The notes below the pieces were generated by a model that made no database searches, was not told the origin of the DNA, and was given only the letters and a program-made list of their open reading frames with translations. From positions 1 through 62,851 of the forward strand of contig NZ_JANXMU010000059.1 in the NCBI RefSeq assembly GCF_025354435.1: a stretch of 62,851 nucleotides of DNA. The letters run 5' to 3'. The position numbers and the translations under genes were made by a program. Within the stretch, counting starts at the first letter, position 1; every line of letters begins with the position of its first letter. Below, one piece after another: positions 1-10,619 of this stretch. Origin of the DNA: Rhodoferax sp. (GTDB lineage: Bacteria; Pseudomonadota; Gammaproteobacteria; Burkholderiales; Burkholderiaceae_C).

Positions 1-693
1 GCTCGATAGGCAAGGCCAGGCGCGGCTGCACGTGGTATTCGATCGGGGCCATGTGCGTTTTTTGCAACTGCCGCCAAATGCTGGCCGCCGCATCACCCCC
101 CACCACGCCGTTGTGCAGCATGGGGATGCTGGCGCAGCCGACCATGGTGTCCAGCTCGTTGCGCTGCATGAACTCGGCAGCGCGCCCCACAGGGCCAGAA
201 TCACGCCGCCGTGGCGGTGGTCGGCGTGCACGCAGCTGCGGCCCAGTTCCACCATGCGGCTGCGCAGGTTACGCAAGCGCACCAGATCAAATTCGGTATC
301 GCTGTAAGTACTGCCCACGCGCTTGGCCTGCACCGGGGTCAGCACCCGGTAGGTGCCAATCACGGCGTTGCTGGCCACATCGCGCACCAGCAGGTGTTCG
401 CAAAAATCGTCAAACAAATCCACGTCGTGCCCTGGCAGCCGGGTGGACAGGCGCGCGCCCATCTCGACGGCAAACACCTGGTAGCGCAGGCGTTGGGCTT
501 CCCGGATTTCGTCCTGGTGCCGCGCCCAGGACACAGCGATGCCCGTGGCAGGCTGCGCCTCGACACGGGGGCTGGGCACAGCCACCCGCTCGTCACGCCT
601 GTGCAGCGCCCCGCGCAGCAGGGATGCCGGATGGAACGCCGACACCAGAGAAATAGGCGACAGCGCGAAGGTGGGGGTGGGCAGTTCTTTCAT
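1..693 (-). pseudogene. OlsB-like GNAT acyltransferase, frameshifted and cut by the window edge
   Basis: Translation from ATG at 693, behind an AGGAGA ribosome site, resembles the ornithine-lipid acyltransferase / hemolysin-like GNAT family: RYQVFAVEMGARL, then DLFDDFCEHLLV, IGTYRVLTP and the conserved MVELGRSCVH. At about position 180 the frame breaks. The family continuation (AEFMQRNEL, then TMVGCASIPM) is found one frame over and runs to the window edge. One missing base restores it: the plus strand reads ctcggcagcg where ctcggccagcg would keep frame. Family members acylate an amino group, typically ornithine, using acyl-ACP at the inner membrane. The gene lies downstream of glmM. The 3' end is outside the window. 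It is either a pseudogene or a single-base sequence error. Confidence 0.7.
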
Positions 694-802
694 GGACTTC
701 TCCTGTGTGTAGGAGAGAGTCTGAAAGCGGGGTGTGACGCAGGTGTGTAAGTTACGTGGCGGTTGTGTGACACACCCCTGCCACGCCCTCCTTGGGGGCG
801 AA

Positions 803-2158
803 TTACCGCAGCGTAGCCGCAATCCGCTCCGCACAGGCCTGCGCCTGGGCCGCATCGCGCGCCTCGACCATCACACGGACCAGGGGCTCGGTGCCGCTGG
901 CGCGGATCAACACGCGGCCGTTGTTGCCGAGTTCGGCTTCGGCGGCTTTGGTGGCCAGGGGGAGCTGGGTGTTGGCTTTCCAGTCTTGGCCGGGCTGGAG
1001 GCGCACGTTGATCAGGGTTTGCGGGAACAGGGTCAGGTCGGCCAGCAATTCGGCCAAGGTCTGACCGCTGCGCACGCAGGCTTGCAGGACCTGCAGCGCA
1101 CTGACCAGGCCGTCGCCGGTGGTGTGCTTGTCCAGCGCCAGCAGGTGGCCGGAGCCTTCGCCGCCCAGCAGCCAGCCACGCTTTTCCAGCTCTTCCAGCA
1201 CGTAGCGGTCGCCTACTTTGGCTCGGACCAGTTCTACGCCCTTGTCTTTCAGCGCCAGCTCTACAGCCATATTGGTCATCAGCGTGCCGACCACGCCAGG
1301 CACAGCATCGGCCGCGCGTTTGCTGGATGACTTGCCGCCGCGCGACAAGCGCTCTTTGACCATCAAGTACAGAATTTCATCGCCGTTGAACAGGCGGCCA
1401 TCGGCATCGACCATTTGCAGGCGGTCGGCATCGCCGTCCAGCGCCACGCCGAAGTCGGCACGGTGGGCTTTGACGGCATCGACCAAGGCCTGGGGATGGG
1501 TAGCGCCGACTTTTTCATTGATGTTGATGCCATCGGGTGCACAGCCGATGGCAATGACTTCAGCACCCAACTCGTGGAACACCTTGGGGGCGATTTGGTA
1601 GGCCGCACCGTGGGCACCATCGACCACGATGCGTACGCCCTTGAGGGTGAGGGCGTTGGGGAAGGTGCTTTTGCAAAATTCAATGTACCGGCCGGACGCG
1701 TCTTCCATGCGACGTGTCTTGCCGAGCGAGGCGGAATCGGCCCAGACCGGCGGTGTGTCCAGCGCGGCTTCGACCGCGAGTTCCCAGGCATCGGACAGCT
1801 TGGCACCCTGTGCGCTGAAGAACTTGATGCCGTTGTCAGGGTATGGGTTGTGGCTGGCGCTGATGACCACACCCAGGCTGGCGCGCTGCGCACGGGTCAG
1901 GTAGGCCACACCGGGCGTAGGCAGAGGGCCGAGCAGCACCACGTCCACACCGGCGGAATTGAAGCCGGATTCGAGCGCGCTTTCCAGCATGTAGCCAGAG
2001 ATACGGGTGTCTTTGCCGATCAGCACCGTGGGGCGGGCTTCGGTTTGCTTGAGCACGCGGCCAACCGCATGGGCCAGGCGCAGAACGAAGTCAGGGGTAA
2101 TGGGGTGCTTGCCTACGGTACCGCGGATGCCATCGGTGCCGAAATATTGACGGGTCAT
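803..2158 (-). CDS. glmM: Phosphoglucosamine mutase
   Basis: Converts glucosamine-6-phosphate to glucosamine-1-phosphate in the cytoplasm, for UDP-GlcNAc, peptidoglycan and LPS. The 451 residues are full length. Visible motifs are the N-terminal FGTDGIRG, the phosphoserine loop ISASHNP (Ser about 102), the metal loop DGDADR near residue 240, the sugar loop GEGSGH, and the C-terminal phosphate-binding RASGTEP. ATG at 2158 is preceded by AAGGAAAA. It follows folP on the same strand with about 110 bases between, the widespread ftsH-folP-glmM order. Confidence 0.97.
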   Translation of the reverse strand: MTRQYFGTDGIRGTVGKHPITPDFVLRLAHAVGRVLKQTEARPTVLIGKDTRISGYMLESALESGFNSAGVDVVLLGPLPTPGVAYLTRAQRASLGVVISASHNPYPDNGIKFFSAQGAKLSDAWELAVEAALDTPPVWADSASLGKTRRMEDASGRYIEFCKSTFPNALTLKGVRIVVDGAHGAAYQIAPKVFHELGAEVIAIGCAPDGININEKVGATHPQALVDAVKAHRADFGVALDGDADRLQMVDADGRLFNGDEILYLMVKERLSRGGKSSSKRAADAVPGVVGTLMTNMAVELALKDKGVELVRAKVGDRYVLEELEKRGWLLGGEGSGHLLALDKHTTGDGLVSALQVLQACVRSGQTLAELLADLTLFPQTLINVRLQPGQDWKANTQLPLATKAAEAELGNNGRVLIRASGTEPLVRVMVEARDAAQAQACAERIAATLR

Positions 2159-2269
2159 TGTTTTCCTTTTATTTTTGGACTCGGCCTGCGCAGCACATGC
2201 AGGCCTGGCCGGTGAGGATTGTGCGGGTGATTACACCGCAGTTGGCTCTAATCTGGATACATTGTGTAT

Positions 2270-3118
2270 TCAGACACGCGCCGCATCCCAGACCTTGAGG
2301 GCCTGCGCTGTTGCGGCCACGTCATGGACCCGCACCACGCGTGCACCGCGCTCCACGGCCAGCAAGGCTGCGGCCACGCTGGGCACCAGGCGCTCCCCCG
2401 GGCCGAGGGGAACATCGGCCATACCAGCCAGCGACGATTTACGCGACCAGCCCACTAGCAGCGGGTATCCCAAGGCCAGCAGCGCTTGCTGGCCTGCCAA
2501 CAGGGCAAAGTTTTGGGCTACGGTTTTGCCAAAGCCAACGCCAGGGTCCAGCACGATGCGGGTCTTTTCTATGCCTAGCGTAGACAACGCCTGCGCATGC
2601 TGCTCCAAAAACGATAGCACCTGCGTGACCACGTCGCCTTGCATGGGTTCGGCCTGCATGGTCTGCGGTTCACGGTGCATGTGCATCAGGCACACGCCGC
2701 AAGACGGGTGCTGTGCCACTACATCCGTAGCGACCAACGGATGGGCCGGGTCGGTCCAGCGCAGGGCGCAGATGTCGTTGAGGATGTCTACGCCGGCATC
2801 CAGCGCGGCCTGCATGACCTGGGGCTTGTAGGTATCGACCGAAATCGGCACGCCCAGTGTGGTGGCAGCCCGCAGCACCGGCAACAGACGGGCCAGTTCC
2901 TCCTCCACCGGCACCGGCTGTGCGCCGGGGCGGGTGGATTCCGCACCAATATCCAGAATATGGGCACCATCACGCAGCAACTGCTCGCAGTGCGCCAGGG
3001 CAGCCGAGGTGCTGGCATGTTGCCCACCATCAGAAAAGGAGTCGGGGGTGGCATTGACGATGCCCATCACCTGGGGCTGGGCCAGATCAATGCGAAAGCG
3101 GGTGGTTTGCCAGAGCAT
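2270..3118 (-). CDS. folP: Dihydropteroate synthase
   Basis: Condenses p-aminobenzoate with the pterin pyrophosphate in folate synthesis; target of sulfonamides. The product is 282 residues. It shows the family signature MGIVNATPDSFSDGG near residues 18-32, the second signature DIGAESTRPGA, and GWSRKSSL near the C terminus. I choose ATG at 3118 because an in-frame upstream extension would read through the hairpin at 3146-3167, which looks like the ftsH terminator, and because the protein then begins shortly before the first TIM-barrel strand. It sits between ftsH and glmM. Confidence 0.95.
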   Translation of the reverse strand: MLWQTTRFRIDLAQPQVMGIVNATPDSFSDGGQHASTSAALAHCEQLLRDGAHILDIGAESTRPGAQPVPVEEELARLLPVLRAATTLGVPISVDTYKPQVMQAALDAGVDILNDICALRWTDPAHPLVATDVVAQHPSCGVCLMHMHREPQTMQAEPMQGDVVTQVLSFLEQHAQALSTLGIEKTRIVLDPGVGFGKTVAQNFALLAGQQALLALGYPLLVGWSRKSSLAGMADVPLGPGERLVPSVAAALLAVERGARVVRVHDVAATAQALKVWDAARV

Positions 3119-3145
3119 GGGAGTTGAGAAATTATCAGAAATAGA

Positions 3146-3167
3146 AACGGGGCCCAAAGGCCCCGTT
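3146..3167 (-). terminator. Hairpin between ftsH and folP
   Basis: A perfect 9-bp inverted repeat (aacggggcc / ggccccgtt) lies 18 bases after the ftsH stop. The T-rich stretch that follows on the minus strand is interrupted, so termination may be partial and let folP-glmM be transcribed from ftsH. Confidence 0.6.
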
Positions 3168-3184
3168 ATCGAAATCACAACAGC

Positions 3185-5107
3185 TTATGCAGCAGTGTGT
3201 GCAGGCTCTACCGCCACCACGGGTGCGCCACCACTGCCACCGTTGCTGCCGCCACCGGTAGGCGTGCGGGGTGTCCAGTCTTTCGGTGGACGGGGCTCGC
3301 GCCCGGCCATGATGTCGTCAATCTGCTCCATATCGATGGTTTCCCATTCGAGCAGCGCCTTGGCCATGGCGTGCATTTTGTCGCTGTTGTCTTCGATCAG
3401 CTTGCGCGCCAGGGAGTACTGCTGATCGATGATGCGGCGCACTTCGCTGTCGACCTTTTGCATGGTCTGCTCGCTCATGTTGGTGGTCTTGGTGACCGAG
3501 CGGCCCAAGAACACTTCACCTTCATTTTCGGCGTAAACCATGGGGCCCAGCGCATCGGTCATACCGTAGCGGGTCACCATGTCGCGGGCGATGGAGGTAG
3601 CGCGCTCGAAGTCGTTGCTGGCACCGGTGGTCATCTGGTTCATGAACACTTCTTCGGCGATACGGCCACCGAACAGCATGCTGATCTGGCTCAGCATGTA
3701 TTCGCTGTCGTAGCTGTAGCGGTCTTGGGCGGGCAGGCTCATGGTGACACCAAGGGCGCGGCCACGGGGGATCACGGTGACCTTGTGCACCGGGTCGCAC
3801 TTGGGCAGCAGCTTGCCGATCAGGGCGTGGCCGGACTCGTGGTAGGCCGTGTTGCGACGCTCTTCCTCGGGCATAACCATGCTCTTGCGTTCGGGGCCCA
3901 TAAGGATCTTGTCCTTGGCCTTTTCAAAGTCTTGCATTTCCACCACGCGGGCACTGCGGCGGGCCGCCATCAGCGCGGCTTCGTTGCAGAGGTTGGCCAG
4001 ATCAGCACCCGACATACCGGGCGTGCCACGGGCAATCACGTTGGGGTTCACGTCCTGGCTGACCGGAATCTTGCGCATGTGGACAACCAAAATCTGCTCA
4101 CGGCCGCGGATATCGGGCAACGTGACATAGACCTGGCGGTCGAAGCGACCGGGACGCAGCAGGGCTGCGTCCAGAATGTCGGGGCGGTTGGTGGCAGCCA
4201 CCACGATCACGCCGAGGTTGGTTTCAAAGCCGTCCATCTCGACCAGCATCTGGTTCAGGGTTTGTTCGCGCTCGTCGTTGCCACCACCCAGGCCGGCACC
4301 GCGTTGGCGGCCCACGGCATCGATTTCATCGATAAAGATGATGCAAGGTGCATTCTTTTTGGCGTTTTCGAACATGTCGCGGACCCGGGCAGCGCCCACA
4401 CCGACGAACATTTCCACGAAATCAGAACCGCTGATGCTGAAGAAAGGCACTTTGGCTTCGCCTGCAATGCTCTTGGCCAGCAGAGTTTTACCGGTGCCAG
4501 GAGGGCCAACCAACAGCAGACCGCGTGGAATGCGGCCACCGAGCTTTTGGAACTTGGCCGGGTCTTTCAGAAAATCAACAACTTCCTTGACTTCTTCCTT
4601 GGCTTCGTCGCAACCGGCCACGTCGGCAAAGGTCACAACGTTATTGTTCTCGTCCATCATGCGGGCTTTGCTCTTGCCGAAGCTGAACGCCCCGCCCTTG
4701 CCGCCGCCCTGCATCTGGCGCATGAAGTACACCCACACGCCGATCAGCAGCAGCATCGGGCCCCAGCTGACCAGCAGGGTCATGAGCAAGGAGCCTTCTT
4801 CGCGGGGTTTGACATCGAACTTGATGTTGTTGGCGATCAGGTCGCCCACCAGGCCGCGGTCGAGGTAAGTGGCATTGGTGCGGATACGGCGGTCGTCATT
4901 GGTGACGGCCACAATCTCCGTGCCGCCCTGACCCTCTTGGATGGTGACGGATTTGATGTGTTTGCTGCGTACTTCGTCCAAAAAGTCCGAATAGCCCACA
5001 TAACCAGAACTCACACCCGCGCGGGTGTCGAACTGTTTGAAAACCGTGAATAGCACCATCGCAATGACGAGCCAGACGGCAATTTTGGAAAACCACGGAT
5101 TTTTCAA
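3185..5107 (-). CDS. ftsH: ATP-dependent zinc metalloprotease FtsH
   Basis: Membrane-anchored AAA+ protease that degrades unneeded membrane and cytosolic proteins, including LpxC in relatives. It has two N-terminal membrane segments flanking a periplasmic loop. Next come Walker A GPPGTGKT, Walker B IIFIDEID, the second region of homology ending RPGRFDR, and the zinc site HESGH. The C terminus is Gly/Pro-rich. The start is probably TTG at 5107: GGAG lies six bases upstream and the protein then begins [14 protein letters not shown], matching betaproteobacterial FtsH. A TTG further upstream at 5134 lacks a ribosome site. rlmE lies upstream on the same strand, as in many bacteria. Confidence 0.96.
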   Translation of the reverse strand: MKNPWFSKIAVWLVIAMVLFTVFKQFDTRAGVSSGYVGYSDFLDEVRSKHIKSVTIQEGQGGTEIVAVTNDDRRIRTNATYLDRGLVGDLIANNIKFDVKPREEGSLLMTLLVSWGPMLLLIGVWVYFMRQMQGGGKGGAFSFGKSKARMMDENNNVVTFADVAGCDEAKEEVKEVVDFLKDPAKFQKLGGRIPRGLLLVGPPGTGKTLLAKSIAGEAKVPFFSISGSDFVEMFVGVGAARVRDMFENAKKNAPCIIFIDEIDAVGRQRGAGLGGGNDEREQTLNQMLVEMDGFETNLGVIVVAATNRPDILDAALLRPGRFDRQVYVTLPDIRGREQILVVHMRKIPVSQDVNPNVIARGTPGMSGADLANLCNEAALMAARRSARVVEMQDFEKAKDKILMGPERKSMVMPEEERRNTAYHESGHALIGKLLPKCDPVHKVTVIPRGRALGVTMSLPAQDRYSYDSEYMLSQISMLFGGRIAEEVFMNQMTTGASNDFERATSIARDMVTRYGMTDALGPMVYAENEGEVFLGRSVTKTTNMSEQTMQKVDSEVRRIIDQQYSLARKLIEDNSDKMHAMAKALLEWETIDMEQIDDIMAGREPRPPKDWTPRTPTGGGSNGGSGGAPVVAVEPAHTAA

Positions 5108-5214
5108 GCAAGGCTCCGGTAGGAAAGACTTCAACGTAAGTGCGTACTATTTTAGGCGTTTCAAGTGCCCATACGGCAATTCTTGACTATGGCGGCCATA
5201 GGGCCAACAAGGGT

Positions 5215-5934
5215 TTAGGCGGTTCCTTGGCCGTTTTCAGGCTCTATTTGTGCGGTTTTGGGTGCGATTTTCAAGCCCACGCCGACCAAAAAGGTTTCGG
5301 TCGATTTGTCGCGCGAAGCTTTGGGCTTGATGGGTTTGACCAGGTTAAAGGTCTGCTTGAACAGCTTCACCAGCGGGTCGTAGGCCCCGCCGTGGAACAA
5401 CTTGACCACCAGTGCCCCCTGGGGCTTCAAGTGGCCGTGGCAGAAATCCACCGCCAGTTCGACCAGGCCCTCGATGCGCGCGGCATCGGCGGCGTGGATA
5501 CCCGACAGGTTAGGCGCCATGTCCGACAGGATCACGTCGGCCAGTCGCCCGTCCATGGCCTGGGTCAATTTGCCCAACATCTCGTCCTCACGGAAATCGC
5601 CCTGGAAGAACACCACACCCTCCACCGGCTCCATGGGCAGCAGGTCGATGGCGATGATGCTGCCATTGAGCGCGCCTACCGCCGCACCGCCACCCGCCGC
5701 CGTCTTGGGCGACAGCTTGCGCCGCACGTACTGGCACCAGGCCCCGGGGGTAGAGCCCAGATCGACCACCAGATGGCCAGGCTTGATGAGGTGGAAAGTC
5801 TCGTCAATCTCCTTCAATTTATAGGCTGCGCGGGCACGGTAACCCTCGCGTTTGGCCAACACGACATAGGGGTCGTTGACGTGGTCGTTAAGCCACGCCT
5901 TGTTGACTTTTTTACTTTGTGTTTTAACTTTCAT
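5215..5934 (-). CDS. rlmE: 23S rRNA 2'-O-ribose methyltransferase RlmE (FtsJ/RrmJ)
   Basis: Methylates the 2'-O of U2552 in 23S rRNA using S-adenosylmethionine. The product is 239 residues from ATG at 5934. The Rossmann SAM site is VVDLGSTPGAW. The K-D-K-E catalytic set can be placed in AAYKLKEID, ILSDMAPNLSG, LVVKLFHGG and STETF. The N terminus is lysine-rich (MKVKTQSKKVNKAW). It lies upstream of ftsH and is divergent from yhbY with only about 20 bases between the two start codons, so the two promoters must overlap. Confidence 0.95.
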   Translation of the reverse strand: MKVKTQSKKVNKAWLNDHVNDPYVVLAKREGYRARAAYKLKEIDETFHLIKPGHLVVDLGSTPGAWCQYVRRKLSPKTAAGGGAAVGALNGSIIAIDLLPMEPVEGVVFFQGDFREDEMLGKLTQAMDGRLADVILSDMAPNLSGIHAADAARIEGLVELAVDFCHGHLKPQGALVVKLFHGGAYDPLVKLFKQTFNLVKPIKPKASRDKSTETFLVGVGLKIAPKTAQIEPENGQGTA

Positions 5935-5955
5935 CTTGGCCTTGATAATACGCAC

Positions 5956-6438
5956 ATGTCTCAAATACAACTTACCCCTGCCCAGCGCAAGGTGCACCGC
6001 GCCGAAGCCCACCATTTAAACCCTGTGGTGATGGTGGGCAGCGACGGTTTAACCCCCGCTGTCGTCAAAGAAGTCAACCTCGCGTTGAACTCCCACGGCC
6101 TGATCAAGGTCCGCGTTTTCTCGGACGACCGTGTCGCCCGCGAAGCCATGTTCCTGGCCCTGGCCGAAGAACTGAGCGCAGCCCCCATCCAGCACATCGG
6201 CAAGCTGCTGGTGCTGTGGCGCCCGCAACCCGAAATCACCAAGGAGCGCCGGGTGGACGAAGACCGCATGGCCGGTCCACGCGATTTCAAGGTGCTCAAA
6301 CACAGCACCCGCGGTGGCCAACGCCCTGAAGTGAAAACTTTGCGCGTGCTGGGCAACCAGCGTTTGACCGCAGGTGGCACGGTGAAACGCGCCAAACCAA
6401 AGCCAAAGACCAGCCTGAAAAAGCGCAGCCAGACCTGA
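5956..6438 (+). CDS. yhbY: YhbY/CRS1-domain RNA-binding protein
   Basis: Ribosome-assembly-associated KH-like RNA-binding protein. The CRM domain occupies about residues 1-97, including the loop NPVVMVGSDGLTPAV and a GLIKVRV strand. The product is 160 residues, longer than the usual YhbY of about 97. The extra C terminus is basic and Lys/Pro-rich (PKPKTSLKKRSQT) and probably adds non-specific RNA contact. ATG at 5956 begins MSQIQLTPAQRK. It is divergent from rlmE, another ribosome-maturation gene, a common pairing. Confidence 0.88.
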   Translation: MSQIQLTPAQRKVHRAEAHHLNPVVMVGSDGLTPAVVKEVNLALNSHGLIKVRVFSDDRVAREAMFLALAEELSAAPIQHIGKLLVLWRPQPEITKERRVDEDRMAGPRDFKVLKHSTRGGQRPEVKTLRVLGNQRLTAGGTVKRAKPKPKTSLKKRSQT

Positions 6439-6450
6439 TCTAGCCCTGGT

Positions 6451-6864
6451 CTAGGCGCGTTGGGCCGACACTTTCCAGAGTGTCGCGCCCGCTGCCAGCC
6501 ATTGCAGCAGGTACAAGGCACTGCCCAGGCCGTGCCACAGTTTCAAGTTCTCCCGCGCCACGATGTGCGGCGAGATAGCAAACTCCACTAGTACTGCCGC
6601 CAAAAACCCGAATGCTATAAAAATAGTAGCTGCATGCGTAGGTGCTATCTGCGCTAGGCCCTGTTTTGATCTAAAAATCAACAGCAAGACCAGCGTGCAG
6701 GCCATCGACAGCCAGGTCTGCGCCGTGAACAGCTTGGCGGCCATGCCACCGGCCATGGCCGGGGTAGGCAGTACCGCAAACAACATCGGCACCACCATGA
6801 AGCCCAGCGTGCTCAGACTGCCCCACCAGAGGGCTGCCAGCAGCACGGGCAAGCGTTGGCGCAT
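6451..6864 (-). CDS. DUF4149 family integral membrane protein
   Basis: A 137-residue protein with four predicted membrane helices (about 5-30, 45-63, 75-95, 110-130), function unknown. The family is commonly found beside greA in betaproteobacteria. Here it follows greA with a 5-base gap, so it is the last gene of the carA-carB-greA run. Residues 62-84 (RSKQGLAQIAPTHAATIFIA) are encoded by a dispersed repeat copy (6611-6678), which forms the loop and the start of helix 3. Confidence 0.8.
   Translation of the reverse strand: MRQRLPVLLAALWWGSLSTLGFMVVPMLFAVLPTPAMAGGMAAKLFTAQTWLSMACTLVLLLIFRSKQGLAQIAPTHAATIFIAFGFLAAVLVEFAISPHIVARENLKLWHGLGSALYLLQWLAAGATLWKVSAQRA
6611..6678 (+). repeat. SIR dispersed repeat, copy 1 (inside DUF4149 gene)
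   Basis: AT-rich ends around a hairpin core: ataaaaatagtagctgca, then gcgtag and ctgcgctaggcc, then ttgatctaaaaat. It matches the copy at 60869-60935 along its whole length. It lies antisense to the host gene with no stop codon in the host frame. Confidence 0.8.
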
Positions 6865-6869
6865 CGCTA

Positions 6870-7346
6870 TCAGATGTAGCTGACGGCGATCACCTCAAAG
6901 CGCTTGATGCCGCCAGGCGCATTCACCTCGGCGGTGTCGCCCACTTCCTTGCCTATCAGGGCGCGGGCAATGGGGCTGGAGACGTTGACGCGGCCCAGTT
7001 TGAGGTCGGCCTCGTCTTCGCCCACGATCTGGTACTGCACGGCCTGCCCGCTGTCTTCGTCTTCCAGATCGACCGTGGCACCGAAGACCACACGGCCACC
7101 GGCATCCAGGCTGGTGGGGTCGATGATCTGGGCCACCGACAACTTGCCTTCGACCTCCTGGATGCGGCCTTCGATAAAGCCCTGGCGGTCTTTGGCGGCT
7201 TCGTATTCGGCGTTTTCGCTCAAATCGCCCTGGGCGCGGGCCTCAGAGATGGCGTTGATCACCCAGGGGCGCTCCACCGTCTTGAGCTTGTGCAATTCGG
7301 CTTTGAGCGATTCCGCGCCGCGTTTGGTGATGGGTAGGGTAGACAT
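6870..7346 (-). CDS. greA: Transcription elongation factor GreA
   Basis: Enters the RNA polymerase secondary channel and stimulates transcript cleavage in backtracked complexes. The 158 residues are standard length. The N-terminal coiled coil carries the acidic tip [16 protein letters not shown]. The C-terminal FKBP-like domain includes [14 protein letters not shown]. It lies 21 bases downstream of carB, the usual carA-carB-greA arrangement, and DUF4149 follows closely. Confidence 0.97.
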   Translation of the reverse strand: MSTLPITKRGAESLKAELHKLKTVERPWVINAISEARAQGDLSENAEYEAAKDRQGFIEGRIQEVEGKLSVAQIIDPTSLDAGGRVVFGATVDLEDEDSGQAVQYQIVGEDEADLKLGRVNVSSPIARALIGKEVGDTAEVNAPGGIKRFEVIAVSYI

Positions 7347-7367
7347 GGTTACAACTCCAAATACGGC

Positions 7368-10300
7368 TTAAGCCAACAACTGCGCATGCATTTCCTGTAC
7401 CGAGATGACCCCGAGGTCGTCCAGGTATTGCATGCCTTCCACCGCCGCTTCGGCACCAAAAATGGTGGTGAAGGTGGTAACGCGGGCTAATAAAGCCGAT
7501 GTACGGATGTGGCGCGAATCGGCAATCGCATTGCGGCGCTCTTCCACGGTGTTGATGACCAAGGCAATCTCGTTGTTCTTGATCATGTCCACGATGTTCG
7601 GCCGGCCTTCGGTGACCTTGTTGACCGTGGTGCAGGTAATGCCTGCAGCCTGGAAAGCCGCCGAGGTGCCCTTGGTGGCGATCAAATCAAAGCCAAGCGC
7701 AGCCAAACCACGCGCCACTTCCACGGCACGCGCCTTGTCGTTGTTTTTAACCGACACAAACGCCTTACCCGAACGTGGCAGCTTGGTGCCCGCGCCGATT
7801 TGCGACTTCACAAAGGCCTCGCCAAAGGTCTTGCCCACGCCCATCACCTCGCCGGTGGACTTCATCTCGGGGCCGAGAATCGTGTCCACACCGGGGAACT
7901 TGACGAACGGGAACACGGCTTCCTTGACGCTGAAATACGGCGGCGTGACTTCCTTGAAGATGCCCTGCGCGTCCAGCGACTGGCCGACCATGCAACGCGC
8001 GGCCACCTTGGCCAGCTGGATGCCGGTGGCTTTGCTGACAAAAGGCACAGTGCGCGAGGCACGCGGGTTCACTTCCAGCACGTAAATCACGTCCTGGCCG
8101 TCCACATGCTGGATAGCGAACTGCACGTTCATCAGGCCCACCACCTTGAGCGCGTGCGCCATGGCCGTGGTCTGACGTTTGATTTCGGTCACCGTAGCGG
8201 CCGACAGGTAGTACGGGGGCAGCGAGCAGGCCGAGTCGCCGCTGTGCACGCCCGCTTGCTCGATGTGCTCCATCACGCCGCCAATGAATACGCGCTGGCC
8301 GTCGCAAATCGCGTCCACATCGCATTCGATGGCATCGTTCAGGAAACGGTCCAGCAGCACCGGCGAATCGTGGCTGACCTTGACGGCCTCGCGCATGTAG
8401 CGCTCCAGATCGCGCTGCTCGTGGACGATTTCCATCGCCCGGCCACCCAGCACGTAGCTGGGGCGCACCACCAAGGGGTAGCCCAGGGCGGCGGCTTTCT
8501 CCAGCGCTTCGGGCTCGGTACGGGCCGTGGCATTGGGTGGCTGGCGCAGGCCGAGTTCGTGCAGCAGCTTCTGGAAGCGCTCACGGTCTTCGGCCGCGTC
8601 GATCATGTCGGGGCTGGTGCCGATGATGGGCACGCCATTGGCTTCCAGATCGAGTGCCAGCTTCAACGGGGTTTGGCCGCCGTACTGCACGATCACGCCA
8701 AAAGGTTTTTCCTTGTCGACGATTTCCAGCACGTCTTCCAGCGTCAGCGGCTCAAAGTACAGTCGGTCGCTGGTGTCGTAGTCGGTGGACACGGTTTCGG
8801 GGTTGCAGTTGACCATGATAGTCTCGTACCCGTCTTCACGCATCGCCAGCGCGGCGTGCACGCAGCAGTAGTCAAACTCGATGCCCTGGCCGATGCGGTT
8901 CGGTCCGCCGCCCAGCACCATGATCTTCTTTTTGTCGGTAGGCGCAGCTTCACACTCACCACCTTCGGCCTCGTAGGTCGAGTACAGGAAGGCGGTGTCG
9001 GTGGCGAATTCGGCCGCGCAGGTGTCCACGCGCTTGTACACCGGGCGCACGCCAAGCGCGATGCGCTTTTGGCGGATGGCAGTGTCGGTGGTCTTGAGCT
9101 GTTTGGCCAGGCGGCGGTCGGAGAAGCCTTTTTGCTTCAGCGCGCGCAGGGTGGCGGCATCGATCTCGTCGAGGTGTTTGGTTTCCAGCTCCAGCTCGAT
9201 CTTCACGATCTGCTCGATCTGCACCAAAAACCAGGGGTCGATCTTGGTCAGGGCGAACACTTCGTCCACCGTCCAACCGGCGGCAAACGCGTCGCCCACG
9301 TACCAGATGCGCTCGGGGCCGGGCTCGCCGAGTTCTTTTTCCAGCACTTCGCGGTCCTGGGTTTTCTCGTTCATGCCGTCCACGCCCACTTCCAGGCCGC
9401 GCAGGGCTTTCTGGAAGGACTCCTGGAAGGTGCGGCCCATGGCCATGACTTCACCCACCGACTTCATCTGCGTGGTCAAGCGCGAATCGGCAGTGGGGAA
9501 TTTTTCGAACGCAAAACGCGGGATCTTGGTGACCACGTAGTCGATGCTGGGCTCGAAGCTGGCCGGGGTGGCACCGTTGGTGATCTCGTTGCGCAGCTCG
9601 TCCAGCGTGTAGCCCACGGCCAGCTTGGCCGCCACCTTGGCAATCGGGAAACCCGTAGCCTTGGAGGCCAGTGCCGAGGAGCGCGACACACGCGGATTCA
9701 TCTCGATCACCACCATCCGGCCATCTTCCGGGTTGATGGAGAACTGCACGTTGGAGCCACCGGTGTCCACGCCGATTTCGCGCAGCACCGCCAGGCTGGC
9801 GTTGCGCAGCAGCTGGTATTCCTTGTCGGTCAGGGTCTGGGCCGGGGCCACGGTGATGGAGTCACCGGTGTGCACGCCCATCGGGTCCAGATTTTCGATG
9901 GAGCAGACGATGATGCAGTTGTCGGCAGTGTCACGCACCACTTCCATTTCGTACTCTTTCCAGCCCAACAGCGACTCTTCGATCAGCAGCTCGTTGGTGG
10001 GCGAGGCTTCCAGGCCGCGCTTGCAGATGGTTTCGAACTCTTCCGAGTTGTAGGCAATGCCGCCGCCAGTGCCGCCCAGGGTAAAGCTGGGGCGGATGAC
10101 GGTGGGGAAACCCAGGGTCTTTTGTACCGTCCAGGCCTCTTCAATGCTGTGCGCAATGCCGGAACGGGCCGAACCCAGGCCGATCTTGGTCATCGCGTCC
10201 TTGAACTTCAGACGATCCTCGGCCTTGTCGATTGCTTCGGGCTTGGCACCGATCAGCTCGACCGGCTTGCCGGTGGCCGCGCCGGTGTACTTGGCCAGCA

Positions 10301-10619
10301 CGCCGTTGTGCCACAGGTCCAGCGCGCAGTTCAGCGCAGTCTGGCCGCCCATGGTGGGCAAAATAGCATCGGGGCGCTCTTTGGCGATGATCTTCTCAAC
10401 CGTCTGCCAGGTGATGGGCTCGATGTAGGTAACGTCGGCTGTGGCCGGGTCGGTCATGATCGTGGCGGGGTTGCTGTTGATCAGGATGACGCGGTAGCCC
10501 TCCTCGCGCAACGCCTTGCAGGCCTGCACGCCGGAGTAGTCAAACTCGCAGGCCTGGCCGATGATGATCGGGCCAGCGCCAATGATCAGGATACTTTGGA
10601 GGTCGGTCCGCTTAGGCAT
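7368..10619 (-). CDS. carB: Carbamoyl-phosphate synthase large subunit
   Basis: Makes carbamoyl phosphate from bicarbonate, ATP and ammonia channelled from CarA, for pyrimidines and arginine. The 1083 residues are full length. Two ATP-grasp halves are visible: the first opens with [17 protein letters not shown], the second with [16 protein letters not shown]. An oligomerisation domain lies between them and the C-terminal MGS-like allosteric domain begins near residue 940. Its ATG overlaps the end of carA by 8 bases (ATGCCTAA), suggesting translational coupling. Confidence 0.98.
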   Translation of the reverse strand: MPKRTDLQSILIIGAGPIIIGQACEFDYSGVQACKALREEGYRVILINSNPATIMTDPATADVTYIEPITWQTVEKIIAKERPDAILPTMGGQTALNCALDLWHNGVLAKYTGAATGKPVELIGAKPEAIDKAEDRLKFKDAMTKIGLGSARSGIAHSIEEAWTVQKTLGFPTVIRPSFTLGGTGGGIAYNSEEFETICKRGLEASPTNELLIEESLLGWKEYEMEVVRDTADNCIIVCSIENLDPMGVHTGDSITVAPAQTLTDKEYQLLRNASLAVLREIGVDTGGSNVQFSINPEDGRMVVIEMNPRVSRSSALASKATGFPIAKVAAKLAVGYTLDELRNEITNGATPASFEPSIDYVVTKIPRFAFEKFPTADSRLTTQMKSVGEVMAMGRTFQESFQKALRGLEVGVDGMNEKTQDREVLEKELGEPGPERIWYVGDAFAAGWTVDEVFALTKIDPWFLVQIEQIVKIELELETKHLDEIDAATLRALKQKGFSDRRLAKQLKTTDTAIRQKRIALGVRPVYKRVDTCAAEFATDTAFLYSTYEAEGGECEAAPTDKKKIMVLGGGPNRIGQGIEFDYCCVHAALAMREDGYETIMVNCNPETVSTDYDTSDRLYFEPLTLEDVLEIVDKEKPFGVIVQYGGQTPLKLALDLEANGVPIIGTSPDMIDAAEDRERFQKLLHELGLRQPPNATARTEPEALEKAAALGYPLVVRPSYVLGGRAMEIVHEQRDLERYMREAVKVSHDSPVLLDRFLNDAIECDVDAICDGQRVFIGGVMEHIEQAGVHSGDSACSLPPYYLSAATVTEIKRQTTAMAHALKVVGLMNVQFAIQHVDGQDVIYVLEVNPRASRTVPFVSKATGIQLAKVAARCMVGQSLDAQGIFKEVTPPYFSVKEAVFPFVKFPGVDTILGPEMKSTGEVMGVGKTFGEAFVKSQIGAGTKLPRSGKAFVSVKNNDKARAVEVARGLAALGFDLIATKGTSAAFQAAGITCTTVNKVTEGRPNIVDMIKNNEIALVINTVEERRNAIADSRHIRTSALLARVTTFTTIFGAEAAVEGMQYLDDLGVISVQEMHAQLLA

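Noticed and set aside
770-802. Fourth copy of the GC-rich repeat family near the glmM 3' end
   Set aside because: Only a short run (ctccttgggggc) resembles the family; the CACCAGTGGCCCGG half is missing.
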